Shown: positions 24,834 to 32,464 of the stretch, piece by piece
Position numbering within the stretch: position 1 is the first letter of the stretch
Layout: every line of letters begins with the position of its first letter
Source of the DNA: Firmicutes bacterium HGW-Firmicutes-12
Lineage (GTDB): Bacteria; Bacillota; Peptococcia; DRI-13; PHAD01
DNA: 36,916 nucleotides
Direction: 5' to 3'
NCBI GenBank assembly: GCA_002841595.1
Contig: PHAD01000014.1
Span: 1-36,916, forward strand
Translations under genes and position numbers: made by a program
Notes under the pieces: model-generated
The model's database searches: none
Told to the model about the DNA's origin: nothing
Seen by the model: the letters and a program-made list of their open reading frames with translations, nothing else

Positions 24834-25769
24834 TTAGTTGATAGCAGTTTCAATATTCGTGATTGTACGTACACCAGCTTCTTGAATAAATCTAACCATA
24901 ACCTTCGTTCCCGTTTCAATCTCATTTAATTCGATATCATACTTTACATGGTCAGACAGACGAAACGTTTCAGGTATACCTTCAATATTTATTTCCACTG
25001 AGTTAGCATCGGCTTGCCCAACGTACTCCCCATTGATACTTTCTTCTTGTAGACTATCAGTTATCTTGGTTATCTTAGTTATTTCCCACAAACCTTCAGC
25101 AGTTCTTAAACAGTCAAATTCAACCAATTCGTTATTCTTAAACTCTTTATACTCGGAATTATCTTTATTAAAATAAGCAATTACGGAATCTGTAAGTTTA
25201 AAGACGACCGAGCTGCCATTTCCCGGGAATTCAAAGCTTGGATCTATATCTATTTCAACTGAATTACTATCAGCCAAACCAATGTAGATACCCCGCAATC
25301 CAACGTAATTATCTGATATTGACTGATTAGACACAATTCCAGACATATCTAACTCGGCTCTAATACTTACTTCATCCTTTTCCTTAACTCTAAAAAGAAT
25401 ATGCGGATAAGTTATTACGTCCGTAGTTATTTTATCTTGCTCAGGAACAATAAGTTTAGCATAAAATACTATAGCTCCATTTTCCTTTTTAGCATCAATA
25501 AGATCTATTTCATAACCAGCAGTTGGCATTTCACCTGCACAAATAAGCACATATTTGTACCCATCAATATAACTCACACTATGTGAGAACTTTTCCTTAT
25601 ATGCATCCTTATACCAGCTCTGCAAATTATCAACTAATGAGTCCGGCTCAATAATTTCGATATTTATATCTCCAATTTTTTTGTTTTCAACACCCTTTTG
25701 TCCACAAGCCGCTAGTAAAATCAAACAAAAGATTAATACAACTAACAGCACAACAACCTTTTTGGCCAT
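24834..25769 (-). CDS. Lipoprotein with PrcB-like domain and internal repeat
   Basis: A 311-residue lipoprotein; the signal ends in LILLAAC, with lipid Cys at 22. Residues about 65-145 (YVLICAGEMPTAGYEIDLID, then PHILFRVKE) resemble the PrcB C-terminal domain, which in Treponema denticola PrcB assists a surface protease complex. The C-terminal part has two related units, GIYIGLADSNSVEIDID (about 174-190) and GEYVGQADANSVEINIE (about 250-266), probably duplicated beta domains. ATG at 25769 has GGAGGTG upstream. It lies 107 bp after the fumarase genes and has its own terminator, so it is probably a separate transcript. A surface or protease-associated role is only a suggestion. Confidence 0.7.
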   Translation of the reverse strand: MAKKVVVLLVVLIFCLILLAACGQKGVENKKIGDINIEIIEPDSLVDNLQSWYKDAYKEKFSHSVSYIDGYKYVLICAGEMPTAGYEIDLIDAKKENGAIVFYAKLIVPEQDKITTDVITYPHILFRVKEKDEVSIRAELDMSGIVSNQSISDNYVGLRGIYIGLADSNSVEIDIDPSFEFPGNGSSVVFKLTDSVIAYFNKDNSEYKEFKNNELVEFDCLRTAEGLWEITKITKITDSLQEESINGEYVGQADANSVEINIEGIPETFRLSDHVKYDIELNEIETGTKVMVRFIQEAGVRTITNIETAIN

Positions 25770-25875
25770 CTTTTACACCTCCAGAATTAAAAGCATCATT
25801 ATTTAATTACACATTAACATAGAAAAACCCTGCTCTTTGTTCCTGCAGATGTCTAAGTAAATTATGGGAACTAAT

Positions 25876-26433
25876 TTAATTTAATCTATATCTTTCGGAA
25901 CCGCTCTGATACAAGTTATCTCCATGGCTATCAATAGCAACTATACACGGAAAACCCTCTACTTCTAAGCGATAAATGGCTTCAGGTCCCAGATCAGGGT
26001 AGGCTACTACTTTCGCCTTTTTCACACTACGCGCAATAGTAGCTCCAGCGCCACCTATCGCCGCAAAGTAAATTGCCTCATTTTTCTTTATACATTCTAT
26101 AACATCTTGACTACGTGTCCCTTTACCAATCATACCTTTCAAGCCCAGTTCAAGTAAAGTGGGCGTATACGCATCCATACGGAAACTAGTAGTAGGTCCA
26201 CAAGAGCCAATCACTTGACCACGTTTAGCTGGGCATGGGCCAACATAATAAATAATCTGTCCCTGGATGGCAATCGGCAAAGGTTGACCTTCCTGATATG
26301 CTTGAACCATTCTTTTATGGGCCGCATCTCTAGCAGTATATATCACCCCTGTAATCTCAATCATATCCCCAGCCTTAAGTTTGCTTACAATTTCAGCAGT
26401 AAGAGGAGCTGTAATCCTTTTAATCTCTGCCAT
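25876..26433 (-). CDS. Class I fumarase, beta subunit
   Basis: A 185-residue protein matching the C-terminal half of class I Fe-S hydrolyases (fumarase/tartrate dehydratase beta). Features are the AAHKRM loop (TARDAAHKRMVQAYQ), YYVGPCPAKRGQVIGSCGPTTS and the IGKGTRSQDV segment. With the alpha subunit encoded 34 bp upstream it forms the oxygen-sensitive [4Fe-4S] enzyme that interconverts fumarate and malate. It is the third gene of the malic enzyme-fumarase operon. AGAGGTGATAG precedes ATG at 26433. L-tartrate dehydratase is the main alternative assignment, but the malic enzyme neighbour favours fumarase. Confidence 0.9.
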   Translation of the reverse strand: MAEIKRITAPLTAEIVSKLKAGDMIEITGVIYTARDAAHKRMVQAYQEGQPLPIAIQGQIIYYVGPCPAKRGQVIGSCGPTTSFRMDAYTPTLLELGLKGMIGKGTRSQDVIECIKKNEAIYFAAIGGAGATIARSVKKAKVVAYPDLGPEAIYRLEVEGFPCIVAIDSHGDNLYQSGSERYRLN

Positions 26434-26467
26434 CTTTTTACTATCACCTCTTTTTGGATACTAGTCG

Positions 26468-27313
26468 CTAAAGATTTGCCACAGCTTGCCTCGCCGCATG
26501 GCAATTCAAATTTACAGCTACTGGTAAAGCTGTAATATGTGTAGGAAAGTGTTCAATATGAACTGCCAAAGCAGTAACACGTCCACCTAAGCCTTGTGGG
26601 CCGACACCCGACCTATTAATCTCTTTTAGCAGTTCTTTCTCGAGTTTGGCATATTGTGCGTCATGATGAGGTACCCCCGCTTTGCGGCATAAGGACTTCT
26701 TAGCAAGTAAGGCCGCCATATCCATAGTACCACCAATGCCAATACCTACAATTACCGGTGGGCATGGATTGCCCCCAGCCTCTACCACACTACTGATAAC
26801 AAAGTCCTTTATACCTTCTATCCCATCTGACGGCTTAAGCATTTTCAAGGCTCCCATGTTCTCGCTTCCGCCCCCTTTGGGAAGAAGTCGAATTTTCAGC
26901 ATATCGCCGGACACGATTTCTGTATGAATTACCGCTGGAGTATTATCTCCTGTATTCTTCCGTTGGAATACAGGATCTGCCGTAACAGATTTACGTAAAT
27001 ATCCCTTCTGGTAACCTCTTCTTACCCCTTCATTAATGGCATCGCTTAAACCGCCACCTCTAATGTGAACATCTTGTCCTATCTCTACGAAGAAAACAGC
27101 TATCCCAGTGTCCTGACACATAGCTATATTCTCCCTTCTTGAATAAGCAGTATTATCCAGTATCTGTCCAAGAATATATTTACCGAAATCTGATTCTTCC
27201 TGCTTAATCGCCTTATTTATTATCCTTTCCACATCTTCGGGCAAATCACAGGCAGCTTTTATACACAAACCCTCAATCGTATCAACTATTTTATAAAAAT
27301 CTATCTCTTTCAC
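26468..27313 (-). CDS. Class I fumarase, alpha subunit
   Basis: A 281-residue Fe-S hydrolyase alpha subunit. Likely cluster cysteines are in NIAMCQDTG, GGNPCPPVIVGIGIGGT and VNLNCHAARQA. It pairs with the separate beta subunit, the two-gene form common in strict anaerobes. It hydrates fumarate to malate or the reverse, in the cytoplasm. It starts 45 bp after malic enzyme with GGGGGAACG before ATG at 27313, so the three genes give a fumarate-malate-pyruvate route. Confidence 0.91.
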   Translation of the reverse strand: MKEIDFYKIVDTIEGLCIKAACDLPEDVERIINKAIKQEESDFGKYILGQILDNTAYSRRENIAMCQDTGIAVFFVEIGQDVHIRGGGLSDAINEGVRRGYQKGYLRKSVTADPVFQRKNTGDNTPAVIHTEIVSGDMLKIRLLPKGGGSENMGALKMLKPSDGIEGIKDFVISSVVEAGGNPCPPVIVGIGIGGTMDMAALLAKKSLCRKAGVPHHDAQYAKLEKELLKEINRSGVGPQGLGGRVTALAVHIEHFPTHITALPVAVNLNCHAARQAVANL

Positions 27314-27358
27314 GTTGCGTTCCCCCGTTTATCTATCAGATACCTTCGGTTTTTTACA

Positions 27359-28585
27359 TCATTTTTTCATCCTCTTAGTTGCTAACTCCAAAGCTTCATT
27401 ATAAGTAAGATTTCTACGGGATACCCTGGTCTTGACGCCAGCCTCAGCTACTGCAGCCGCCACACGCGGTCCTACTCTAAGATCAAAAGCTTTTGGAATG
27501 ATATTATCTTCACTCAAATTTTCCGGCTCAATAATCTCTGCTATAGCATGTGCTGCAGCCATTTTCATTTCTTCGTTAATATCCTTAGCCATTATATCAA
27601 GTGTCCCACGAAAAATACCGGGAAAAGCCAAGACATTATTGACCTGATTGGCAAAATCCGAACGCCCTGTCCCGACAATTCTCGCTCCTGCTTCTTTCGC
27701 TTCATCCGGAAATATTTCCGGTGTTGGGTTGGCCAATGCGAAAATTATCGCATCTTTATTCATGGAACGAATCATCTCCTTATTCAACGCCCCTGCAGAT
27801 GAAACCCCAATAAATACGTCCTTATTTTTAATAATATCCTTAAGCAATCCTTTTTCTTGTTTCTCGTTCGTCTCTTTGGCTAGCAATTCCTTCTCCTGGT
27901 TCATCCCGTCACAGCGACCTGCATAAATTGCACCTTTCGTGTCACAGAGCACTACATTTCCGGCTCCGCACGCCATTAATAATCTGGCCGTGCTAATTCC
28001 TGCTGCTCCAGCTCCGTTTATTACAACACCAATCTCAGCAATATCTTTATTCACAATCTTTAAGGCATTGAGAAGCCCAGCCAGTACTACTACTGCTGTG
28101 CCATGCTGATCATCATGAAAAATCGGAACATCCATAACCTTTTTTAAACGTCGCTCTATCTCAAAGCATCTCGGACCGCTAATATCCTCAAGGTTAAAAC
28201 CACCAAAAGACGGGCCCATTTTACTAACTATATTGACTATCTCATCAACATCCTTAGTATCCAGACAAATTGGAACTGCATCCACACCCCCAAACTCCTT
28301 AAAAAGCACACATTTCCCTTCCATTACCGGCATTGCAGCCTCCGGTCCGATATCACCCAAGCCCAGTACAGCTGTACCGTCTGAAACTACGGCTATGTAA
28401 TTTGACTTAATAGTATACTCAAAGGCAAGAGATTTATCTTTAGCAATTGCTTTGCAGGGCTCGGCTACACCCGGCGTATAAGCAATCGAAAGATCATCTT
28501 TATCCTTCACTGGAACTTTACTAACTACTTCGAGCTTTCCTTTTAGCTCCTTATGAACTCGCAGTGATTCTTTGGCATAATCCAT
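27359..28585 (-). CDS. Malic enzyme, NAD(P)-dependent, short bacterial form
   Basis: A 408-residue decarboxylating malate dehydrogenase. The N-terminal domain has SIAYTPGVAEPCKAI and the Lys/Tyr region (TIKSNYIAVVSDGTAVLGLG). The metal site lies in NLEDISGPRCFEIE and FHDDQHGTA. A Rossmann domain follows (VVINGAGAAGISTARLL) with a GRSDFANQ-type end. It converts malate to pyruvate and CO2 with NAD(P)H. The C-terminal phosphotransacetylase-like domain of long malic enzymes is absent. ACAGGAGGTATC precedes ATG at 28585; a TTGTGA/TATTAT promoter with 17-nt spacing can be seen on the minus strand near 28620-28650. It is the first gene of the operon with fumarase alpha and beta. Confidence 0.94.
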   Translation of the reverse strand: MDYAKESLRVHKELKGKLEVVSKVPVKDKDDLSIAYTPGVAEPCKAIAKDKSLAFEYTIKSNYIAVVSDGTAVLGLGDIGPEAAMPVMEGKCVLFKEFGGVDAVPICLDTKDVDEIVNIVSKMGPSFGGFNLEDISGPRCFEIERRLKKVMDVPIFHDDQHGTAVVVLAGLLNALKIVNKDIAEIGVVINGAGAAGISTARLLMACGAGNVVLCDTKGAIYAGRCDGMNQEKELLAKETNEKQEKGLLKDIIKNKDVFIGVSSAGALNKEMIRSMNKDAIIFALANPTPEIFPDEAKEAGARIVGTGRSDFANQVNNVLAFPGIFRGTLDIMAKDINEEMKMAAAHAIAEIIEPENLSEDNIIPKAFDLRVGPRVAAAVAEAGVKTRVSRRNLTYNEALELATKRMKK

Positions 28586-28670
28586 TTAAGATACCTCCTG
28601 TTTTTACATCAATTCCCTTTAAATAATATAATACTGAACAAAAAATCACAATTTTATTTTTCTAAAAATA

Positions 28671-28707
28671 AAAAAGCGGGTGCCTAGTTAAAGGGCACTC
28701 GCTTTTT
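28671..28707 (-). terminator. Terminator after sufCB
   Basis: The arms around aagcgggtgcc (28674-28684) and gggcactcgctt (28693-28704) pair with one mismatch, and A/T runs flank both sides. On the minus strand a T-run follows, ending the sufCB transcript about 85 bp past its last stop codon. Confidence 0.85.
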
Positions 28708-28790
28708 ACTTTTTTTAATAGAAACTATATCAAAGAATACATGAAGTTATCCCTTCTTGATTTATGAAACCGGTAATGTTATAAGGAATA

Positions 28791-29708
28791 TTATTTAAGA
28801 AACCCTTGCAGGATTGTCTCTTCTGCTACTTGTTCAGTAAGACCCATAGACATAAGCTTAATAATCTGTTCGCCGGCAATCTTACCAATAGCAGCCTCAT
28901 GTACCAGCTGAGCATCCGTATGGTGGGCAGCTATTTCTGGTATAGCTCTAACCACCGCTCTATCCATAATAATAGCATCACATTGGACATGACCGCGGCA
29001 CTTATTCATACCTATCACACGTGGATAAAAGACCTGTTGGGAATCATCCTGCGCCACAGATCGAGAAATAATCTGCGTAGTAGAATCCTCGCCGAGCAGT
29101 TCTACGACCATATCTGATTCAGCATACTGCTTTTTGTGGGTTAGCAGGCGCTCCGTAATTAACAAATGTCCATTTTTATGAATTTTCGCCTCTGTCGAAC
29201 GTCTTGTTGAATCTACGCCTTTTAACTGAACGAGTTCGAATTCAGCGTAAGCTCCTTCTTCTACTTCGATAATAGTTTTGGGATTGAGAACTCTCTCCCC
29301 AGCCCCTTCGCCTTCACCGTAATGTTTTTCAACATAATGAACACGAGCGCCCTTTCGAATAATAAAATGGTGGATTCCATCATGTTGAGACTTCTTTGAG
29401 CCTGAATTGTGAATTCCGCAACCAGCCACAATAAGTACCTCAGACCCCTCACCAATATCGAAATTGTTATAGACCATATCCTCTATACCAGATTCCGTTA
29501 TAATAACCGGAATGTGCACACTTTCACCCTTAGTCCCCGGTTTTATGATAATATCAATACCAGGCTTATCTGTCTTCGTCTTGATCTCAATATTCTCTGT
29601 ATTCTGCCTGCCCACACCTTGCCCATCTTTGCGTATATTATAGGCACCGGCAGGCATATCATGCAGATCAGCAACTTCTCTTAGCAATCTCTTTTCAACG
29701 ACATTCAT
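28791..29708 (-). CDS. SufB/SufD-type Fe-S cluster scaffold protein, short form
   Basis: A 305-residue SufBD-family protein with the right-handed beta-helix core. Ordinary SufB is about 460 residues, so this is the short form seen with SufC alone in minimal archaeal-like SUF (SMS) systems. ATG at 29708 is chosen because GGGGGAA precedes it and it overlaps the SufC stop by 14 nt; the longer frame to 29810 only overlaps SufC. Conserved-looking segments are EHTDAQ-like HHTDAQLVHEAAIGKI and AGCGIHN. With SufC it probably assembles and delivers [4Fe-4S] clusters in the cytoplasm, a need made large by the many Fe-S proteins in this window. SufD, SufS and SufU are not present here. Confidence 0.85.
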   Translation of the reverse strand: MNVVEKRLLREVADLHDMPAGAYNIRKDGQGVGRQNTENIEIKTKTDKPGIDIIIKPGTKGESVHIPVIITESGIEDMVYNNFDIGEGSEVLIVAGCGIHNSGSKKSQHDGIHHFIIRKGARVHYVEKHYGEGEGAGERVLNPKTIIEVEEGAYAEFELVQLKGVDSTRRSTEAKIHKNGHLLITERLLTHKKQYAESDMVVELLGEDSTTQIISRSVAQDDSQQVFYPRVIGMNKCRGHVQCDAIIMDRAVVRAIPEIAAHHTDAQLVHEAAIGKIAGEQIIKLMSMGLTEQVAEETILQGFLK

Positions 29709-30435
29709 CTGCTTCCCCCGTTCTTTCCAAGCAATCCATGCTGCAATCACAGCCCTGTAGAATACTAGCAAGCAGTTTGTCCTTCTCGCCTTTTTGCTGT
29801 ATTTGGCCATCAGCTATAAGAATTACTTCATCTGCTAATTCCAATATTTTCTCTTGGTGTGATATAATGACAGTTGTTTGACCATTCCGGGAATGAATAT
29901 TTCGAAATGTATCTATCAGACGGCTAAAACTCCACAAGTCTATCCCGGCCTCGGGTTCGTCAAACAAAGCTATTTTAAGCTTTCTACTCAGCAATGTCGC
30001 TATTTCTATACGTTTTAACTCCCCACCTGACAAGCTGGTATTTACCTCCCTATTCATATAATCCTTGGGGCACAAACCCACATCCAATAAATAGTTGCAA
30101 AGCTCTCCATATATTTCAGCTTTATTGGACAACTGTAACAATTGACCTACAGTAATACCCTTAAAACGCGGGGGCTGTTGAAAAGCAAACCCTATTCCAC
30201 GAAGAGCCCTTTGGGTAACACTTAGCTCGGTTATATCCTCTCCATCCATTAGTATCTTACCGGATGAAGGTTGATATATCCCCATTATTAGCTTTGCTAA
30301 TGTTGATTTCCCACCTCCATTAGGTCCGGTAATCACATAGAACTTCTTGTCTTCCAAGACTAGGTTTACCTCTTTAAGAATTGGTGTATTATCTTCCCCT
30401 AAATAGGTGATGTTTTGCAATTCCAGCATATTCAT
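29695..30435 (-). CDS. sufC: SufC, Fe-S assembly ATPase
   Basis: A 246-residue ABC ATPase with Walker A GPNGGGKSTLAKL, Q-loop FQQPPRFKG, signature LSGGELKRIEIA and Walker B IALFDEPEAGIDL, plus the switch His in IISHQEK. It powers the SufB scaffold encoded directly after it, with overlapping reading frames. AAGGAGCT precedes ATG at 30435. The 14-nt overlap implies translational coupling. Lack of membrane partners and the SufB neighbour distinguish it from transport ATPases. An ArsR-type regulator is divergently encoded 159 bp away. Confidence 0.92.
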   Translation of the reverse strand: MNMLELQNITYLGEDNTPILKEVNLVLEDKKFYVITGPNGGGKSTLAKLIMGIYQPSSGKILMDGEDITELSVTQRALRGIGFAFQQPPRFKGITVGQLLQLSNKAEIYGELCNYLLDVGLCPKDYMNREVNTSLSGGELKRIEIATLLSRKLKIALFDEPEAGIDLWSFSRLIDTFRNIHSRNGQTTVIISHQEKILELADEVILIADGQIQQKGEKDKLLASILQGCDCSMDCLERTGEADECR

Positions 30436-30525
30436 AGCTCCTTCCCAATCAATTAGATATAGCTTGTTTTTTGATTATTCGTCTAGTTTTTAAAATATTT
30501 GCTATATAACGATATTTGGTTTATG

Positions 30526-30574
30526 ATTACCTTTAGTAATGGGCTTGTATACTCTTTATTTAGGAAAATATAAT
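30526..30574 (+). promoter_or_regulatory. Promoter and candidate operator in the sufC-arsR intergenic region
   Basis: TTGTAT (30545-30550) and TATAAT (30569-30574) are 18 nt apart and point at the ArsR gene. Just upstream lies ATTAC-CTTTA-GTAAT (30526-30540), a short palindrome that could be the operator of that regulator. Confidence 0.5.
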
Positions 30575-30594
30575 AAAGTGGAGGTATATAATAT

Positions 30595-30912
30595 ATGTTA
30601 CTTACAATGAAGGGAAACGATAAGAAAGTACTTGAGGAAAAAGCTGAATTATTAAAAGCACTAGCTCATCCCGTACGTTTGTGTATTGTCAGAAACTTAA
30701 TTGAAACAGGTGGCTGCAATGTTACAAAAATCCAAGGCTGCCTTTCCATGCCACAATCTACTATCTCACAGCACTTAAGCAAATTAAAAGCACACGGTAT
30801 AGTAGAAGGAATAAGATCAGGGACTGAAATTACGTACTGTACTGTAAATCCAGATGCAATTAATATCGTTAAAAGCATTATCCCAAAAAACATACTACTT
30901 GAATTAGAATAA
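30595..30912 (+). CDS. ArsR/SmtB-family transcriptional regulator
   Basis: A 105-residue winged-helix repressor with the recognition region QSTISQHLSKLKAHGIVEG and preceding ALAHPVRLCIVRNL. The classical CxC metal motif (ELCVC) is not present. Instead there are cysteines in RLCIV, GGCNVTKIQGCLS and TYCTV, so metal, thiol or Fe-S sensing is possible. GGAGG lies 10 nt before ATG at 30595; ATG at 30607 is an alternative. It is divergent from sufCB and convergent with a ZIP metal transporter. Control of either, or of itself, is plausible but not shown. Confidence 0.85.
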   Translation: MLLTMKGNDKKVLEEKAELLKALAHPVRLCIVRNLIETGGCNVTKIQGCLSMPQSTISQHLSKLKAHGIVEGIRSGTEITYCTVNPDAINIVKSIIPKNILLELE

Positions 30913-30934
30913 ACTCAATCGTACTATTATTTTC

Positions 30935-30958
30935 AAGACCGGCCGTGCCGGTCTTTTT
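30935..30958 (+). terminator. Terminator of the ArsR gene
   Basis: AAGACCGGC and GCCGGTCTT form a stem with a short loop, followed by TTTTT, 22 bp after the ArsR stop codon. It is short enough to work on the convergent ZIP gene as well. Confidence 0.9.
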
Positions 30959-30976
30959 GTAGTTAGCGTAATATTA

Positions 30977-31687
30977 TCACTGGATAAATAAAGCAAGAAT
31001 TATTCCTGATAATATACCAATATTAGCAAAGTGACTATGAGCTTTATGACTTAAAGGGATAAGCTCATCACTAACTATATACAGCATGGCCCCTGCTGCA
31101 AAGGCCAGGGAAAAAGATATGAAAATACCCGACACCGAAACAAGTTTCAATCCAATCACTGCCCCACATAGAGTCGCCATTCCAGTTAAAGTAGTAATGA
31201 AAACTATACGACCTTTTTGCATTTTCCCCATGCATAGTGGCATCGCTATACTGACTCCTTCGGCAATATTATGAAGTCCAATAGAAAATGCCATTGAAAT
31301 TCCCAACCCACTTGATACTTGGCTACTGGCACCAATAGCTATCCCTTCAGGTAAGTTATGAAAAGCAATACCTATCGCAATGAAAGACCCTAGCTTCATA
31401 TACATGTCACACTCAGTCTCAGTCTTATGGATATGAGGAAGTAAGACATCTACCAACCAAAGCAGAATAGCACCAAATGAAATTCCCAAAAAGCATATCG
31501 TAAAGCTACCGGCTTCTAAGCTTTCCGGAATTAAACTTAAAGTAGATATGCCAATCATTATTCCTGCGGCAAAACCTAAAGAAAGTGATAATATTTTCTG
31601 CGATGGTGACTTAATAAAAACACTAATTATAGCTCCTAACCCTGTCACCAAGCCAGCAAAAAGGCTAAGTAATATTATAGATATCAT
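30977..31687 (-). CDS. ZIP-family divalent metal transporter
   Basis: About 236 residues with roughly eight membrane helices. The signature metal-site helix contains HNLPEGIAIGAS (TM4) and the next HNIAEGVSIAMPL (TM5), as in ZupT and GufA-type ZIP proteins. It imports Zn, Fe or Mn in most relatives. A His/acid-rich loop is short (LPHIHKTETECD). ATG at 31687 is chosen because GAGGGTG precedes it; the frame to TTG at 31699 overlaps that site. It is convergent with the ArsR gene and has palindromic sequences upstream that may be metal-regulator sites. Confidence 0.9.
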   Translation of the reverse strand: MISIILLSLFAGLVTGLGAIISVFIKSPSQKILSLSLGFAAGIMIGISTLSLIPESLEAGSFTICFLGISFGAILLWLVDVLLPHIHKTETECDMYMKLGSFIAIGIAFHNLPEGIAIGASSQVSSGLGISMAFSIGLHNIAEGVSIAMPLCMGKMQKGRIVFITTLTGMATLCGAVIGLKLVSVSGIFISFSLAFAAGAMLYIVSDELIPLSHKAHSHFANIGILSGIILALFIQ

Positions 31688-31700
31688 AATCACCCTCAAT

Positions 31701-31769
31701 ACAAAGTAATAATTACTATATATATTAATCTAAAGATTAACACTAATACATTGTAGGTATTACTTTGTT
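31701..31769 (-). promoter_or_regulatory. Palindromes in the ZIP upstream region
   Basis: TTAATCTAAAGATTAA (31725-31740) has perfect 7-bp arms. Around it, acaaagtaata (31701-31711) and tattactttgt (31759-31769) form a second inverted pair 47 bp apart. The sites sit directly upstream of the ZIP start and look like binding sites for a metal-responsive repressor. I cannot name the regulator from these sequences. Confidence 0.5.
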
Positions 31770-31805
31770 TAGTTGTCAAGTACAACATTCAATAATTCGA
31801 TATGT

Positions 31806-32453
31806 TCACTCCGGCAGTTTTGTCAAATCCTCATTCTTCCCAATAACGATAATTACATCATTTTCATCAAGTTTGTCCTCTGCTCCTGGTGCTACAATAA
31901 CTGCTTCCTCTTTCCTAACAGCCAGCACACTCGTACCATATTTAGCCCGTAAATCCACTTCACCTAAACTCTTCCCTATATATTCCTTGGGTACTACAAT
32001 TTCTAATATGCTGTAGCCAGGAGTGAGCTCAATATAATCTAGAACATTATGTGTATCTAGATTATGGGCCAAACGTATCCCCATATCCTTTTCAGGATAT
32101 ACAATTCTATCTGCCCCGATTTTTTCTAGGACTTTAGCATGTGAAGCATTTATTGCTTCGGATACAACTATTTTCACTCCCATTTCTTTAAGCATCAAAG
32201 TAGTTAATATGTTAGCTTCTATATCGTTCCCAATAGCCACAATAGCTACATCAAAATTTCGAATGCCTAAAGCCTTCAACGTATCCTCATCACGAGCATC
32301 AGCTTTGACAGCATGTGTTACATCATTAACTATTGCCTGAACATTGCTCTCCACAATGTCTATAGCTAAAACATCATGACCTAATTCACTTAATGTTAAA
32401 GCCACACTAGCCCCCAACCGACCCAAACCAATAACAGCAAATTGTTTTCGCAA
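31806..32453 (-). CDS. ktrA: KtrA/TrkA-type potassium channel regulator (RCK)
   Basis: About 215 residues. The N-terminal RCK domain has the dinucleotide motif FAVIGLGRLGASVALTL with a following acidic residue (AIDIVE). The C-terminal TrkA-C domain starts near 135. It gates the membrane subunit in response to nucleotides (ATP/ADP or NAD(H); c-di-AMP in several Firmicute KtrA proteins). TTG at 32453 is preferred because TAGGAG lies 8 nt upstream; the GTG at 32462 abuts that site. It lies directly behind the KtrB gene, and the two form the standard transporter operon. Confidence 0.92.
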   Translation of the reverse strand: MRKQFAVIGLGRLGASVALTLSELGHDVLAIDIVESNVQAIVNDVTHAVKADARDEDTLKALGIRNFDVAIVAIGNDIEANILTTLMLKEMGVKIVVSEAINASHAKVLEKIGADRIVYPEKDMGIRLAHNLDTHNVLDYIELTPGYSILEIVVPKEYIGKSLGEVDLRAKYGTSVLAVRKEEAVIVAPGAEDKLDENDVIIVIGKNEDLTKLPE

Positions 32454-32464
32454 ATTATACACTC

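Noticed and set aside
29709-29810. 34-residue N-terminal extension of the short SufB
   Set aside because: It overlaps the SufC coding end and has no ribosome binding site. ATG at 29708 is preceded by GGGGGAA.
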